Shown piece by piece: positions 1 to 10,067 of a stretch of 64,000 nt of DNA. The notes below the pieces were generated by a model, which saw nothing but the letters and a program-made list of their open reading frames with translations, made no database searches and had not been told where the DNA came from. The position numbers and the translations under genes are program-made. The first letter of the stretch is position 1, and each line of letters begins with the position of its first letter. Source of the stretch: Tritrichomonas musculus (lineage: Eukaryota > Parabasalia > Tritrichomonadida > Tritrichomonadidae); the NCBI GenBank assembly GCA_039105265.1, contig JAPFFF010000020.1, forward strand, positions 1,815,001 to 1,879,000, written 5' to 3'.

Positions 1-183
1 ATTGGGTGTTATGCCTTCTTAAAATGCACTTCTTTAAAGAAAATTGTAATTCCGGCTTCAGTCAAAAAAATTGGAGTAAGTGCATTCTATAATTGCCCGT
101 CGTTGGATGAAATATCAATTCCTTCATCAATTGATCAGGATAAAATTGGAATCGAAGCTGGAGTTAAAGTAACAAAAATATAA
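1..183 (+). CDS. BspA-like leucine-rich-repeat protein, 3' end only
   Basis: The first 60 codons of the window are open in frame 1 and end with TAA at 181-183. They show the trichomonad BspA-like (LRR_5) pattern: a 'GCYAFLKCTSLKKIVIP' unit followed by an 'AFYNCPSLDEISIP' unit, roughly 23 residues apart. The C-terminus is short and hydrophilic, with no membrane segment, so this member looks cytosolic or otherwise not anchored at its C-terminus. BspA-like proteins are a very large family in trichomonads, often linked to surface adhesion. The role of this copy cannot be judged because its start lies outside the window. A relic with a closely similar C-terminal end lies at 26202-26312. Confidence 0.85.
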   Translation: MGCYAFLKCTSLKKIVIPASVKKIGVSAFYNCPSLDEISIPSSIDQDKIGIEAGVKVTKI

Positions 184-373
184 ATAAAAATATAATTAAA
201 TAAATATTCATAGTTTTTATTTATTATCATTGAATTTGCTTCTCTTTATATCAGATATAGAAAATTGTTTATATTTTCGAAAAATGATCATTTTTTTGAT
301 AAATTTATATATTATATATTCACTTTAGAAATAAAAATTATCAAACAAAATATGACTATCAATATTGCATCAA

Positions 374-658
374 TCATGATATAAAAGTAATTGTATCATC
401 ATCCATTGAATTTTGTATTTGATTCTTGTTTTTATCATGATAAATTGATTTTTTTGATTGATTCAGGGCAGGTTTATCATAATTTGCTATATTTTTACTT
501 TTGGAATTTTTATTATCTTTTTGCTCAGTTTGACGATTTTCAAATATTATATCACTTATTTTTCCCATTTCACAAAAAGATGCAAATTGAGAAGGGAAAA
601 AGGATGAATTACATCGATTCGAGCTTGTAATTCTAGTTGGAGTGCTTCTGACAGTCAT
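374..658 (-). CDS. possible small hypothetical ORF
   Basis: An ATG-to-stop frame of 94 codons on the minus strand encodes a hydrophilic, Lys/Asn/Ser-rich product with no motif I recognise. Its residue mix looks less like random A+T-rich translation than the overlapping plus-strand frame, but no domain, signal peptide or neighbouring gene supports it. It may be the tail of a decayed gene or a chance ORF. Confidence 0.2.
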   Translation of the reverse strand: MTVRSTPTRITSSNRCNSSFFPSQFASFCEMGKISDIIFENRQTEQKDNKNSKSKNIANYDKPALNQSKKSIYHDKNKNQIQNSMDDDTITFIS

Positions 659-1135
659 TTAAAGAGAAATAAAAATTTTTGAATAATTGGCTGTTTATGA
701 ATTCAAAATTTAAAAAAAAGTTAAGGCGTTTTTAAAAGCTTCATAAAGGGATAAATACTAAATATTTAATAATATAAACTAATTTTATTTATTATTCAAT
801 TAATAAAGAAAATATATAATAAGATAAAAAATCTAAAAAACAAATAGATTTTAAGAAAATCATAATTTTTTTTGTTTGACCTTTCATTCAAATAATTTAA
901 AAAAATATATTAGTTTTAATAATTTTTATTTTTATTTTCATTATAAATTATTTTTACAGTGAGATATATTTATTTCAAATATATAATGGATAAAAAAATT
1001 GAATATTTTTTATATATAAATCCATCTCAAAATAATTGAATTGATCATTATTCAAAATAAGTAGATAAAAATATTTTGCATTCAATTTTAATAAAATGAA
1101 ATTTTTTATATAATAAATAGCGATATTTTTAATTA
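659..1135. other. A+T-rich intergenic spacer
   Basis: This is simple A+T-rich sequence upstream of the gene that starts at 1136. I see no RNA gene, repeat family or relic coding in it. Confidence 0.6.
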
Positions 1136-2527
1136 ATGTTGAATTCTTCTCAAGATATAGATTTACAAAGTTTACTATTAGACCCAGATGCAAAACTCGA
1201 AGACATTTTATTATCAAATGATTTTACAAATTTATGGGCTTTATCAGATCCAAATTTGTTTTCTTTTTTAATTAGGCACTATGGTGAGCTTATTGATACA
1301 GGTTTTCAGGTTAGAGATGAATCAGATCTTTCAATTCGTTGTTTACAAGTAATTAGTTCCAATAATCCATTCTTTCGACATCGTTTTTTTAAAGAAACAT
1401 ATTTCCTTAATTTTGTTTATAATTATATATTTAACATTTCTACATTTCCAGAGTTTTCCCAAAAAAACTATTTTTATGTTCTTCCAAATGTAATTGTAGA
1501 TCAATTTAAAAGATTAGTACCAACATTTAATGAAAAGTATTTTACTGAATTATTTAACAATATTCAAAACGACTTTGCTTATAATTTTATTTTAAGACTA
1601 ATAAACTTTGGTCCAACGAGTTTTGAGCCAGTTTTAAAAGAAATAAAAATTTGTGAAAAAATTGTATCAAATATAATTCAATACCATTCAATTCAAAATC
1701 AAAAACCTGATGAAAAACTTTTATTAATTCGTAACCAAAACATTTTTAAAGCAATTATAAACAGTAAATTTGATGATGGGGCATGTTCAGTATTAAATGA
1801 TCACATTGATGAAATTATTAATAATTCGATTCAAAATCCAAACTCAATTGTTTTTTCCTTTTTGCAATATATTGATGAATTTTCAATGAATTCATTTTCA
1901 TTATCAAAATGGCACAAAATTCATCAAAAAATAATTCCTCATTTATCTGAATTTTGTGATATCGTTTTGAATTCAAAAATTGAATCGTTCACTTCACTTT
2001 CAGAATCATGTACATTACTTGCCATTGGTATTACAACAACTACAAAAGATGTTTCACCTTGTTTTATTAATTTATATGAACGTTTATTAATGTTATTTTT
2101 TGAATTCAAAACGAATTCATTTTTACACAATTGTTTTCTGAAGGTATTCAATTTACTTTTATCATATGACTTGATAAATGCTTCATTCTTAGATGAATAT
2201 GATATGTTTGGTAAAATTATGTATTTTTATGAAAATCGTGATATTTCTCTCTTTGCTTCATTTTGGGGACATCTTTACTTGATTTCAAAGGAAATCGATC
2301 AATTCGCTCAGAATTCGAAAACGGTTGATTTAGAAAAATGGAACCAAATTGTAATTGAAAAGAATAAATTAACTGAAAAAATATTAAATAATACTTATGG
2401 CGGATTTGTTCCCCCTGATTTGAGAGTGATCAAAACTGTGGAACCAGTGAATGATTCCTTCTTTGCGAAAAATCTTTTCATCACAATTATAAAAACAGAC
2501 AAAGAAAACCATTCTCCACTTTCTTAA
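1136..2527 (+). CDS. SIT4/PP6 phosphatase-associated (SAPS-like) protein, probable
   Basis: The 463-aa product begins with an acidic block in which 'LLLDPDAKLEDILLSNDF' is followed by a helical 'LFSFLIRHYGELI' stretch. This resembles the opening of SAPS-domain proteins, the regulatory subunits of PP6/Sit4-type phosphatases. The rest is helical-repeat-like, and near residues 375-430 'FASFWGHLYLIS' and a Trp-containing helix resemble the late SAPS 'GHL..IA' region. Known family members bind the catalytic subunit and set its substrates and location. This copy is shorter than human PP6R1-3 (about 800-950 aa) because the acidic C-terminal tail is missing, which is common in protists. There is no signal peptide or membrane segment. 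The call rests on pattern memory only; another HEAT/ARM-like protein is possible. Confidence 0.5.
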   Translation: MLNSSQDIDLQSLLLDPDAKLEDILLSNDFTNLWALSDPNLFSFLIRHYGELIDTGFQVRDESDLSIRCLQVISSNNPFFRHRFFKETYFLNFVYNYIFNISTFPEFSQKNYFYVLPNVIVDQFKRLVPTFNEKYFTELFNNIQNDFAYNFILRLINFGPTSFEPVLKEIKICEKIVSNIIQYHSIQNQKPDEKLLLIRNQNIFKAIINSKFDDGACSVLNDHIDEIINNSIQNPNSIVFSFLQYIDEFSMNSFSLSKWHKIHQKIIPHLSEFCDIVLNSKIESFTSLSESCTLLAIGITTTTKDVSPCFINLYERLLMLFFEFKTNSFLHNCFLKVFNLLLSYDLINASFLDEYDMFGKIMYFYENRDISLFASFWGHLYLISKEIDQFAQNSKTVDLEKWNQIVIEKNKLTEKILNNTYGGFVPPDLRVIKTVEPVNDSFFAKNLFITIIKTDKENHSPLS

Positions 2528-3146
2528 TGAAAATTGATTATATCTTGATATATGAAATAAAAGTTTAAATAGTTTAAAATTTTATTTTGTTTATTCAATG
2601 ATGATTCTAATAAAAATGTTGCATTTGGGAAACGAAGATTTTTTTTAACCTTCGGACGTAATTGGAATTATATAAAATTCAATGAAAAGACGTATTAAAA
2701 TGTAAAAATTGCCGAAATGAAACGCAATTACCTAATATGTTAAAATTTTATAAGATTTTCAAATACAAATTTTTATTAACTTTTTCTAAAAAAGTCGTAT
2801 TCCAATTATTTTCTCGTATAGACGTAATCGTAAAACGTAATTGTTTTTTTTTGTCTATATTATTGAAAAAGTTTGAACAGAACTTAATTTTTAAAACATC
2901 CGAAGTGCAAGATTTTTTTTTTTTTTTTTTAAAAAAAATTATAATTAATAACATAGAATCTAATTAATTATATGCAATGCTCTATGTAATCATAATTGAA
3001 TATCATTAACAAAGAAATGAAATAATGATTATTTCGATCTTTTTTGCTTTTGTATTTATACATTCAAATGTGATACAAACTTTTAGGTTTTTAAATCATA
3101 AATATCATTCTTAAAAACTAATTACAAAGGCTGTGAATTTGATCTA

Positions 3147-3177
<31 letters not shown>

Positions 3178-3228
3178 GATTAGTGAAATATTTATTCTTT
3201 CAAATAAGTATAGATTTAAAGATGCAAG
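2528..3228. other. intergenic spacer with homopolymer runs
   Basis: This is the region between the ends of two convergent genes. It holds a T run near 2911-2929 and an A run of about 25 near 3150-3174. The short frames on both strands here are low-complexity and look like chance. I see no RNA gene or relic. Confidence 0.6.
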
Positions 3229-6200
3229 TTATTCATCTGCATTCATTGCAGTCTTGTCCTCTAGAGGGGAGAGATTATATGAGAAATCGCCAGAGAGGAT
3301 CTGATCAATCAGCTTCTCATATCTTTCTTCATTTAAAAAGAGTGCCTGGAATCGCAGGTGGTTGATGTCCGGGCAGCCAGTCTTGTCGACATAAAAAGTC
3401 TCAAGTGAGGCGCCCTGCGACTGGTCGACAAGCAGAATCTGCGAAGCATAAATTCCAGTGAACATCAGAATCGAAGGGTAGTGAAGCTTTCCATAGAAAG
3501 TCATGAAGAAAGGCAGAAACTCATCCTCGCACACGTGAACTGACCTTCTATATCTCTTCACCTCATCACCAACATCATTATCATTATCAGTGTTATCATT
3601 GTCATTATCATTATCAGTGTTATCATTGTCATTATCATTATCAGTGTTATCATTGTCATTATCATTATCAGTGTTATCATTGTCATTATCATTATCAGTG
3701 CTATCATTGTCATTACTATTATCAGTGTTTGTGTTGTTGTTGTCATTTGTGCTTGCGTTATCACTATCATTATTATTATTATTATTGTTGTTGTTGTTGT
3801 CGCTGTTTTCGTCTTCTGTGTCATCGAAGTCGTTGTAGTACTTGATCATGTAGTTGTAGTCGAGGATGTTGAACACGGATATCTCGCCAAAATTCTCAAT
3901 TGGCAGGTTGTATGGGCTCCTCGCAAGCTTCAGGAATTCTTTTGGCAGATTTGCAAATGTGAACGGTTTGAAGTCAAATTCATCACCTTCAGAGATGCTC
4001 TCAAACTTGACGTTGTATCTCTGCGAGAGGTTGCCAGTCGAGAGGACGTCGTCCCAGTCGAGTAGCTCATTTTTGTCAGTGCTTACATCCTCGTCAAGCA
4101 AGAAATATTCGGCCAAACAGACTCTTCTCAAAAACAAGTTCACTTCCTTTTCATTTCTCATAGCATTTCTTTCCTTATTTGAGAGAATTGAAGTCACAAT
4201 TGAATTGGCTATCGTCTTCACTTCACCGCCGATTTCAGGGGCATCAATTTCATCGTATTCGATCAACTTTTTGATAAACCTCTGAAAATCAGTCAATCTT
4301 TCATCAGTGTCAATTTCTTTATCAGAACTTTTTGAGAAGATTGAAATTTTCGGTTTCTTCTGAATTCTATAAGCGTACCAAACCGTCAGGAAAAGGTTAC
4401 GAGAGAGTATTTTTGTCTTCGTTGAGTCAAGTGAATCAGGCAAGTTCCGAACACGAATTTCGTAAGTTTCAATTAAACCGCTAACCGATTTAATTAATTC
4501 AATGAATACGTTAATTCTATCTTCTTTCAAACAATCGAAGAACGTCATGAATTTGTTAACAAAGTCGTTAATCGATTCAATGACGTTTGCTGAAAGAGAG
4601 TCTTTGTTTTCATTCAATTCTAAAGATTTCAAATCCTTGAAAATTAAGTGATGTGGAATATCTTCTAACGATGGAAGAAAACCGTTTTTCTTCGATCGAT
4701 CAATTGGACAGACGAACTCAGAACCATCTTGCACACAACTTTTGTGGACCGGATGAGGACAGATTCCGTATTGGACAATGAAATTTGCACCAAGAGTGAC
4801 TCTTTTTTGCTTTTCATTTTCAATTTTCAAGTCTTCTTTCTCAACTTTTTGTTGGTCGAAGATGTTTGACATAATTTTTTTAAACTTGGACAATTTTACG
4901 AGTTCATCTTCGCTTGCTTCTCCTTGAATTGACAGTTCAGAACTGAGGAAATCGACAAGATCGGTATCTTTATCGAAGTCTTCTTCGTTGTCATAAACGG
5001 CGATTTCATCTTTGAAATCCTCACTGTTTACAAGTGGCGGTTTATCGACAATGAAAGGGAACTTTGTCCGATATATATACAATGGATAACAAAGAATTTC
5101 TTTCTTCTTTTGTTCGGAGCATAATGAACAAACTTCATTGTTATTCGTTGTGATGAAACCACTGTTGCTCAATGAAAATGAATCGCTAATTGAATCAGAG
5201 AAATGATACTGATTTCGAATGTTCGAATATTGATTCATTATATCTTCTTTAAGTTTGTTTGCACGCTGCTTTTGAATCGCTTTTTGGTCCAACTGTTCTT
5301 TCTTCGAATCTTTCTCTTTCTTGTCGATGTTGTCAAGTTCATCAATGTGGACATAATGCGAAATTTGATGAAGTGCATCTTGCCCAAGTTGTCCTTTATT
5401 CATCAATATATTGATGATTGACTTTGGCTGGTGATTCAACGGCTCAATTTTCATATTAAGAAGAGATGCAAATAAAGCTGGATTCAACGTGTTGTCAATG
5501 AAGCCTGCTTCGTCTTCTTCTTTGCCAGTGACTCTGTAGTTGAAGACAACTCGCTTCAATTTGGTGATGAAATCAGAAAGTGACAGATATTGAATGGTTG
5601 CCTTTGGATCCAATTTTGTCGATGCTGCTCGACTGTTCTCTGCATATTCACTAATGAATCGCGCAATAAGAACGAGAACATTCATTGCGAGATGGTCATT
5701 CAATTCAGATTTAGATGAATCGACACCTGAATTAAATCTTAATGAATCATAAACAACGGCAAAAACCGTCGGAGTTAATAAAAACTCTCTCAAACGAATC
5801 TTCAAGCCATCTGCATTAGCAGCATTGTTATCATTGTCATTTGTTGGCTTGAAGAAATAAGTTTCTTCAGATTCAAAATCTTGGATTTTCAATAGTTTAT
5901 TTGGCTTCTTTGAAATTTCAATGTTCATGAATGATTTTTGGTCTTCAATTGCATTTATAGCTGAGATTGTCTTGTATTGGATTCCTTCTTTCAAATAGAA
6001 GTTGACTGGCTTTATGTATGAATTCTCTTTCTTTTTATCTTTGCTTTCTTTGTCTTTGTCTTTTCGAGATTTTCGAAGTTTTGCGAGTTCGTTTTTACTG
6101 ATAGAAATGCTTTCTTTATCTTCATTGTCATCGTCTTCATCATCATCATTATCATCACTACTTTTATCATCATTGTTGTTACTATTGCTATCAGCATATT

Positions 6201-8325
6201 CATTCAAAGTAATATTTGTTTCATTTTCATTATTGGCTTCTTCATTTCGTGCTGATTTTGTAGCAACTTTCATCAAGGTCTCATTGAAAGCGATCAAACT
6301 TTCACTTGCATTTTCACTATCAATGTCGCATATTTTATTCAATTCATCAATTGAATGAACTCCTTTTTTCAGTCCAAAAATAAGTTTCTCTTCAATTATT
6401 TTACGATGATCATAATTGAACATGTCACGATCAATCACAAGCAACATTGAAACATAGAAGAAAGTAAAGATCATCAATTTCTTCTTCTTCGAATAACCGC
6501 TTTCTTCAAAGAGACCAATTTCACGAGCAAGTTCAAATGCAAAGAATTCTTTTATGATGAATTCATCATCAATGTTTTTCTCAGTCTTTTTCTCATTGTT
6601 TTGAAGGCCGATCAATAATTGAAGGAATGAAATTGGTATCACATTGTAACGGTCTTCTTTCTTTAGTTCCATTATCTTCTCATAGAAAATAACCAATGAG
6701 AAGTTCCTAATTCTAACAAGATCAACTTTATACAACAAAAATGAAAGAAGTTTCTTTAATGTCAGAATTGCAAGTCTAATACGAAGCTGCTGATATTTAT
6801 CAGTAGATAAAAATCGAGCAATTTTTATTCTACATAAATCATCAACTTTCAAAAGCATTGCCAATGAGTCGTATAATGGATGACATAGATAAAATGAAGC
6901 TCCATTATAAAATGACTTGTAATACTTAGCTGGAAATGAATCAAAAAGGTTTTTCATGGTCGTTTTGAACTTGTCAAAAAATGACTTTTTAGTTTTAACT
7001 ATTTCTTTCTTAATGATGAATCGTTGAATTAATTTATCATTCTCATTATATTTGCCTTTTTCAGTATCAACAGAATTCTTACCTATCATAAAAAGTGGAT
7101 TTATATCAACGTTTTTTTCAAGTTCTTCAAATAAACTGTCAAATTTCAGGCTTTCTTTCGATTTGAAAGAAATCATTAAATGGTCAAAGTAAGACAAGTA
7201 ATCAATATAAGAATCAACGATAGAAAGAGAAAACTTTTTGAATGATTCAAGTATGATAGTGTCAGTTGGTTGATGTGCACATGTATTCAATACTTCAGTG
7301 AACAATTTATCAAAGAAAATTTGAGTGGGTTCGTGTGGTTGAATGTCGGTCATAAAACGGATGTATTCAATGATTTTGAATACTGGTAGATTCCTCGAAT
7401 AACGGAACTTTTTGTATAACGCAATTAGCTCTTTGTAATATTTCAATATCTCAAGACAAAAAGTGACCCAGTCCCAATTGTTGCTTTCAATATTGTATCG
7501 GCAAATTTCTTCTGAAAAACAGACAAAAATAAATGGAAATAAATGATCATATTTTGGTGGTTGAACTCTTTCAATCATTTCTTTAGGAGATTCTTTGATT
7601 ATCTTATCAAATATTAATTTGTTAGAAATTTTTGATAGACTTCTCACAAAAAGTTGATCGTGCATGATGTATGTAAATAAAGTAAATAATTTTGTGTGAA
7701 AAATTTTCGGATAGTCGGTAATATTGTAAATTAAATCATTAAAGAATTTTTCTTCTGTAAGAGTTAGTACAAATAAACGTCGAAAACCGTCGCCAAGTTC
7801 GAAGAAAGATATTATAAAATTTGTAATTGCCTCGTATTTGTTTAAATCTGTTTGCTCGATTTTTTGGAGTGCTGATAATGAAGCTTTGAAAATCGTTTCC
7901 GTTAAAATTGTACGTAAATTTTCATTTAAATAATTATCTAAATTATCATCATCGCAACCAGGGTGCTTGGAGCAAAAACCTGTTTTCTCTAAGCTATCTT
8001 TATTTCCACATTGGCACATGTTTGTAAAACCAGGAATAATAAAGTAATCGTGGCCTTCATGATTTCCATTTAGAAAACAATCTAAGCAAATGATAGGAAA
8101 ACGATCGATTTTTTTTGAGCATGTAATACAGCAAATAGTTATTTGTGGCTTATAATTGGGAACAAATGGTTTTTGACAATAATAAAAATGAGCATTTTTA
8201 AGATGATAAGAAGTAAAATCTTCGAAAGAATCAAATTTAGAAGTAGAGCATATCATCTTTTGGCTTTCTTTAATTGCAGCGGATGGATCAGAAATAAAGA
8301 GGGATTGAAGTTGCTCATAATTCAT
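3229..8325 (-). CDS. UBR-box E3 ubiquitin ligase (UBR1/N-recognin type)
   Basis: The 1,698-aa product has a UBR box at about residues 64-121: a CxxC pair, 'CLDCF', the H..H motif in 'NHEGHDYF', 'CQCGN' and 'FCSKH'. This zinc fold reads destabilising N-termini in the N-degron pathway. A variant RING follows at about residues 1070-1215 ('CSLCSE', then 'CPHPVHKSC' and 'FVCPID'). The C-terminus (about 1600-1690) resembles the UBR1 autoinhibitory tail, ending in 'LFLNEERYEKL'. Length fits UBR1/UBR2 (1,750-1,950 aa). Low-complexity acidic and Asn/Asp-rich inserts lie near 700-760 and 1530-1600, the latter encoded by a 27-bp tandem repeat. The glycine-rich step before the CQCG motif is replaced by 'IPGFTNM', so ligand preference may differ from yeast Ubr1. 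The start is the first ATG of the frame. Confidence 0.9.
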   Translation of the reverse strand: MNYEQLQSLFISDPSAAIKESQKMICSTSKFDSFEDFTSYHLKNAHFYYCQKPFVPNYKPQITICCITCSKKIDRFPIICLDCFLNGNHEGHDYFIIPGFTNMCQCGNKDSLEKTGFCSKHPGCDDDNLDNYLNENLRTILTETIFKASLSALQKIEQTDLNKYEAITNFIISFFELGDGFRRLFVLTLTEEKFFNDLIYNITDYPKIFHTKLFTLFTYIMHDQLFVRSLSKISNKLIFDKIIKESPKEMIERVQPPKYDHLFPFIFVCFSEEICRYNIESNNWDWVTFCLEILKYYKELIALYKKFRYSRNLPVFKIIEYIRFMTDIQPHEPTQIFFDKLFTEVLNTCAHQPTDTIILESFKKFSLSIVDSYIDYLSYFDHLMISFKSKESLKFDSLFEELEKNVDINPLFMIGKNSVDTEKGKYNENDKLIQRFIIKKEIVKTKKSFFDKFKTTMKNLFDSFPAKYYKSFYNGASFYLCHPLYDSLAMLLKVDDLCRIKIARFLSTDKYQQLRIRLAILTLKKLLSFLLYKVDLVRIRNFSLVIFYEKIMELKKEDRYNVIPISFLQLLIGLQNNEKKTEKNIDDEFIIKEFFAFELAREIGLFEESGYSKKKKLMIFTFFYVSMLLVIDRDMFNYDHRKIIEEKLIFGLKKGVHSIDELNKICDIDSENASESLIAFNETLMKVATKSARNEEANNENETNITLNEYADSNSNNNDDKSSDDNDDDEDDDNEDKESISISKNELAKLRKSRKDKDKESKDKKKENSYIKPVNFYLKEGIQYKTISAINAIEDQKSFMNIEISKKPNKLLKIQDFESEETYFFKPTNDNDNNAANADGLKIRLREFLLTPTVFAVVYDSLRFNSGVDSSKSELNDHLAMNVLVLIARFISEYAENSRAASTKLDPKATIQYLSLSDFITKLKRVVFNYRVTGKEEDEAGFIDNTLNPALFASLLNMKIEPLNHQPKSIINILMNKGQLGQDALHQISHYVHIDELDNIDKKEKDSKKEQLDQKAIQKQRANKLKEDIMNQYSNIRNQYHFSDSISDSFSLSNSGFITTNNNEVCSLCSEQKKKEILCYPLYIYRTKFPFIVDKPPLVNSEDFKDEIAVYDNEEDFDKDTDLVDFLSSELSIQGEASEDELVKLSKFKKIMSNIFDQQKVEKEDLKIENEKQKRVTLGANFIVQYGICPHPVHKSCVQDGSEFVCPIDRSKKNGFLPSLEDIPHHLIFKDLKSLELNENKDSLSANVIESINDFVNKFMTFFDCLKEDRINVFIELIKSVSGLIETYEIRVRNLPDSLDSTKTKILSRNLFLTVWYAYRIQKKPKISIFSKSSDKEIDTDERLTDFQRFIKKLIEYDEIDAPEIGGEVKTIANSIVTSILSNKERNAMRNEKEVNLFLRRVCLAEYFLLDEDVSTDKNELLDWDDVLSTGNLSQRYNVKFESISEGDEFDFKPFTFANLPKEFLKLARSPYNLPIENFGEISVFNILDYNYMIKYYNDFDDTEDENSDNNNNNNNNNNDSDNASTNDNNNTNTDNSNDNDSTDNDNDNDNTDNDNDNDNTDNDNDNDNTDNDNDNDNTDNDNDVGDEVKRYRRSVHVCEDEFLPFFMTFYGKLHYPSILMFTGIYASQILLVDQSQGASLETFYVDKTGCPDINHLRFQALFLNEERYEKLIDQILSGDFSYNLSPLEDKTAMNADE
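3578..3727 (-). repeat. 27-bp coding minisatellite inside the UBR gene
   Basis: Four identical 27-bp units (3593-3619, 3620-3646, 3647-3673, 3674-3700) are flanked by a partial unit and one degenerate unit. Each encodes the nonapeptide NTDNDNDND. The unit length is a multiple of three, so copy-number change keeps the frame. It lies between the variant RING and the C-terminal tail of the ligase, next to an Asn run. Confidence 0.95.
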
Positions 8326-8936
8326 TCGATTTTTAATTTCTTAAGAAAAATAATCAATCTTCATAATAAAATTGAGAAGATAAACGGTTATATAAAAAAT
8401 TTAATGTTAATCGGCAAAATTATTTATTATGTGTTTTTATATAATTTTTTTTACAATTTCTATAACTAAAAGTTGAAGCTAAGTTCCATAAATCATTCAA
8501 GATATTCTGAAAAAAATTTAGATTTGAATATCTTCCCTTTTTTTTGATTTCGAGTGACATCAATGTTGATATCATCTTTAAAGATATATTTTATGCCATT
8601 CATCGTTTCGGAGACTATTTCTTATTACCAATAAATTGTTTAGTAAATGTTCAAAAAGTTTTTTATTATTTATGATATTATATTTAAAACAAGATATTTA
8701 TTTTTATTTTAACTTTAAAGATACTATTTTATGGTTATCATTCAAAAGATTTGAATTAGGATAAAGAATTAAATCGATATATTCACAGCATTTTCTCCAT
8801 CATATCTCCTAGATGAAGCATTATAAATCAAAAAACTAATTTTAAAAAGCTTACATTTTAAAAAAATTATAAAGAAAAAGAAAAATCGATAATTTTTTAT
8901 AAATTAATAATAGTTAATTTTTCCAAAACTAAGGAA
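8326..8936. other. intergenic spacer upstream of the UBR gene and tRNA-Glu
   Basis: This is A+T-rich sequence without convincing coding potential in any frame. It contains the 5' flanks of the minus-strand UBR gene and of the plus-strand tRNA gene. I see no further RNA gene. Confidence 0.6.
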
Positions 8937-9008
8937 TCCGACATCGTTCAGCGGTTAGGATACGTGGTTTTCATCCACGGGATCGGGGTTCGACTCCCCG
9001 TGTCGGAA
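8937..9008 (+). tRNA. tRNA-Glu (UUC anticodon)
   Basis: A 72-nt cloverleaf with no intron. The acceptor stem TCCGACA pairs with TGTCGGA, and A9008 is the discriminator base. The anticodon stem CGTGG/CCACG encloses the loop TTTTCAT, giving anticodon TTC, which reads GAA/GAG. The T arm GGGG-TTCGACT-CCCC supplies the internal B box. The TCCGACA acceptor stem is typical of eukaryotic tRNA-Glu. CCA is not encoded, and a T run follows directly. Confidence 0.97.
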
Positions 9009-9011
9009 TAA

Positions 9012-9019
9012 TTTTTTTT
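9012..9019 (+). terminator. RNA polymerase III terminator of tRNA-Glu
   Basis: A run of eight T residues begins 4 nt after the discriminator base, as expected for Pol III termination. Confidence 0.85.
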
Positions 9020-9695
9020 AATTATATAAAAAAATTTTTGGTTCAGTAATTTTTTGGAAAAAACAAGTAATACCCAAAAACTTTCCAAATATTCTTTTTT
9101 TCCGCTTTATACTTCTATTTGTAATATATTTTTTGATGATGATATTTCTAATTTCTTTATTTTTTTCCATTCCAATGTAGCTTTGAAGAACTTTAAATTC
9201 TTTAAATTGGATACTAAAATTGGCCTTTTTTACACTTTTACCTTTCTCATCATTTTGTTTTTGTACTAGATTATTGTAATAATCCAAAATGGCTTCTACT
9301 AGCTGTCTTGTTTTTTCTACTCCCAGAATATTTTGAATGGTAGTATTTCTTCTAATATCTACATAAAAATCATGTGTTAATGAAACAATATCAGATCTTC
9401 TATTTGATCTTAAAAAATCCCTTAAATAATTTTCCAAAACAAATCTGTTCCAAATACTGGTCATTAGGTTAAGTAAACTAGAATCATCTGGGTTTATATT
9501 AGCTACATCTGAAAATATTTCAATTATGTGGGATATGAAATCTTCAAAATTTTCGATGTTTGTCCCAAATCTTAAAAACTGAGAACTTGGATCATATGGT
9601 TGATATATAATGGCTTCATTGCTTGTGTTTCCAATAAACATATTATTAATAGAAGATATAAAAAATTCATCTTGATTTTTTCTTGGAAGTGGCAT
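9018..9695 (-). CDS. hypothetical protein beside the Polinton fossil
   Basis: The product is 225 aa and mostly helical, with no motif I recognise, no signal peptide and no membrane segment. The last quarter is very basic ('SIKRKKRIF'). It begins about 150 bp from a divergent plus-strand reading stretch at 9847-10057, and its stop falls in the T run after tRNA-Glu. Its position next to polymerase and integrase pieces suggests it belongs to the Maverick/Polinton, but I cannot prove that. It could also be a host gene. Confidence 0.4.
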   Translation of the reverse strand: MPLPRKNQDEFFISSINNMFIGNTSNEAIIYQPYDPSSQFLRFGTNIENFEDFISHIIEIFSDVANINPDDSSLLNLMTSIWNRFVLENYLRDFLRSNRRSDIVSLTHDFYVDIRRNTTIQNILGVEKTRQLVEAILDYYNNLVQKQNDEKGKSVKKANFSIQFKEFKVLQSYIGMEKNKEIRNIIIKKYITNRSIKRKKRIFGKFLGITCFFQKITEPKIFLYN

Positions 9696-9846
9696 CCTGT
9701 CTGTTCTGCCAAAAAACCAAAATGAAGTAAAATGATCTTATAAATTTTTTAAATTTTCAAATTTTTACCATTCATTGAAAATGGTTATATGGCATGCATT
9801 GAATTGAAAAAATTTTAATTCAAAAAGTTTTACTTAAAAGAGAAAA

Positions 9847-10057
9847 ATGAGTCTAAATAATATGGGCATTTTGGAAATATATCAGAATTTTGAATAGTTT
9901 ATTGATTTTTTCCATAATTTGGGCATATTTAAAAAAGTTGGTAATAGTTTTAGCAAAGGTGTGGAAACTCTGAAAAAATTAAAATATGCTATCAAAACCA
10001 AGCCAAGAAGAAACAAATTTGAAAGGACAAAATATTTATATTTAAAGATCAATGAAT
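9847..10057 (+). pseudogene. small Polinton-associated remnant
   Basis: This is a short plus-strand coding-like stretch with a Gly/Phe/Lys-rich amphipathic section ('GIFKKVGNSFSKGVETLKK') and a basic end. It is divergent to the ORF at 9018-9695 and lies just before the polymerase portion. Small basic amphipathic proteins of this kind occur among minor virion proteins of Polinton-like elements, but that identification is only a guess. It is a remnant. Confidence 0.3.
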
Positions 10058-10067
10058 AGGCGGTCAT

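Noticed and set aside
2737-2967. ORFs on both strands between the SAPS-like and UBR genes
   Set aside because: They are Phe/Lys/Leu-rich low-complexity frames across T and A runs, with no motif.
3558-3838. Additional ORFs through the 27-bp repeat on both strands
   Set aside because: They are repeat-driven shadows of the UBR coding frame.
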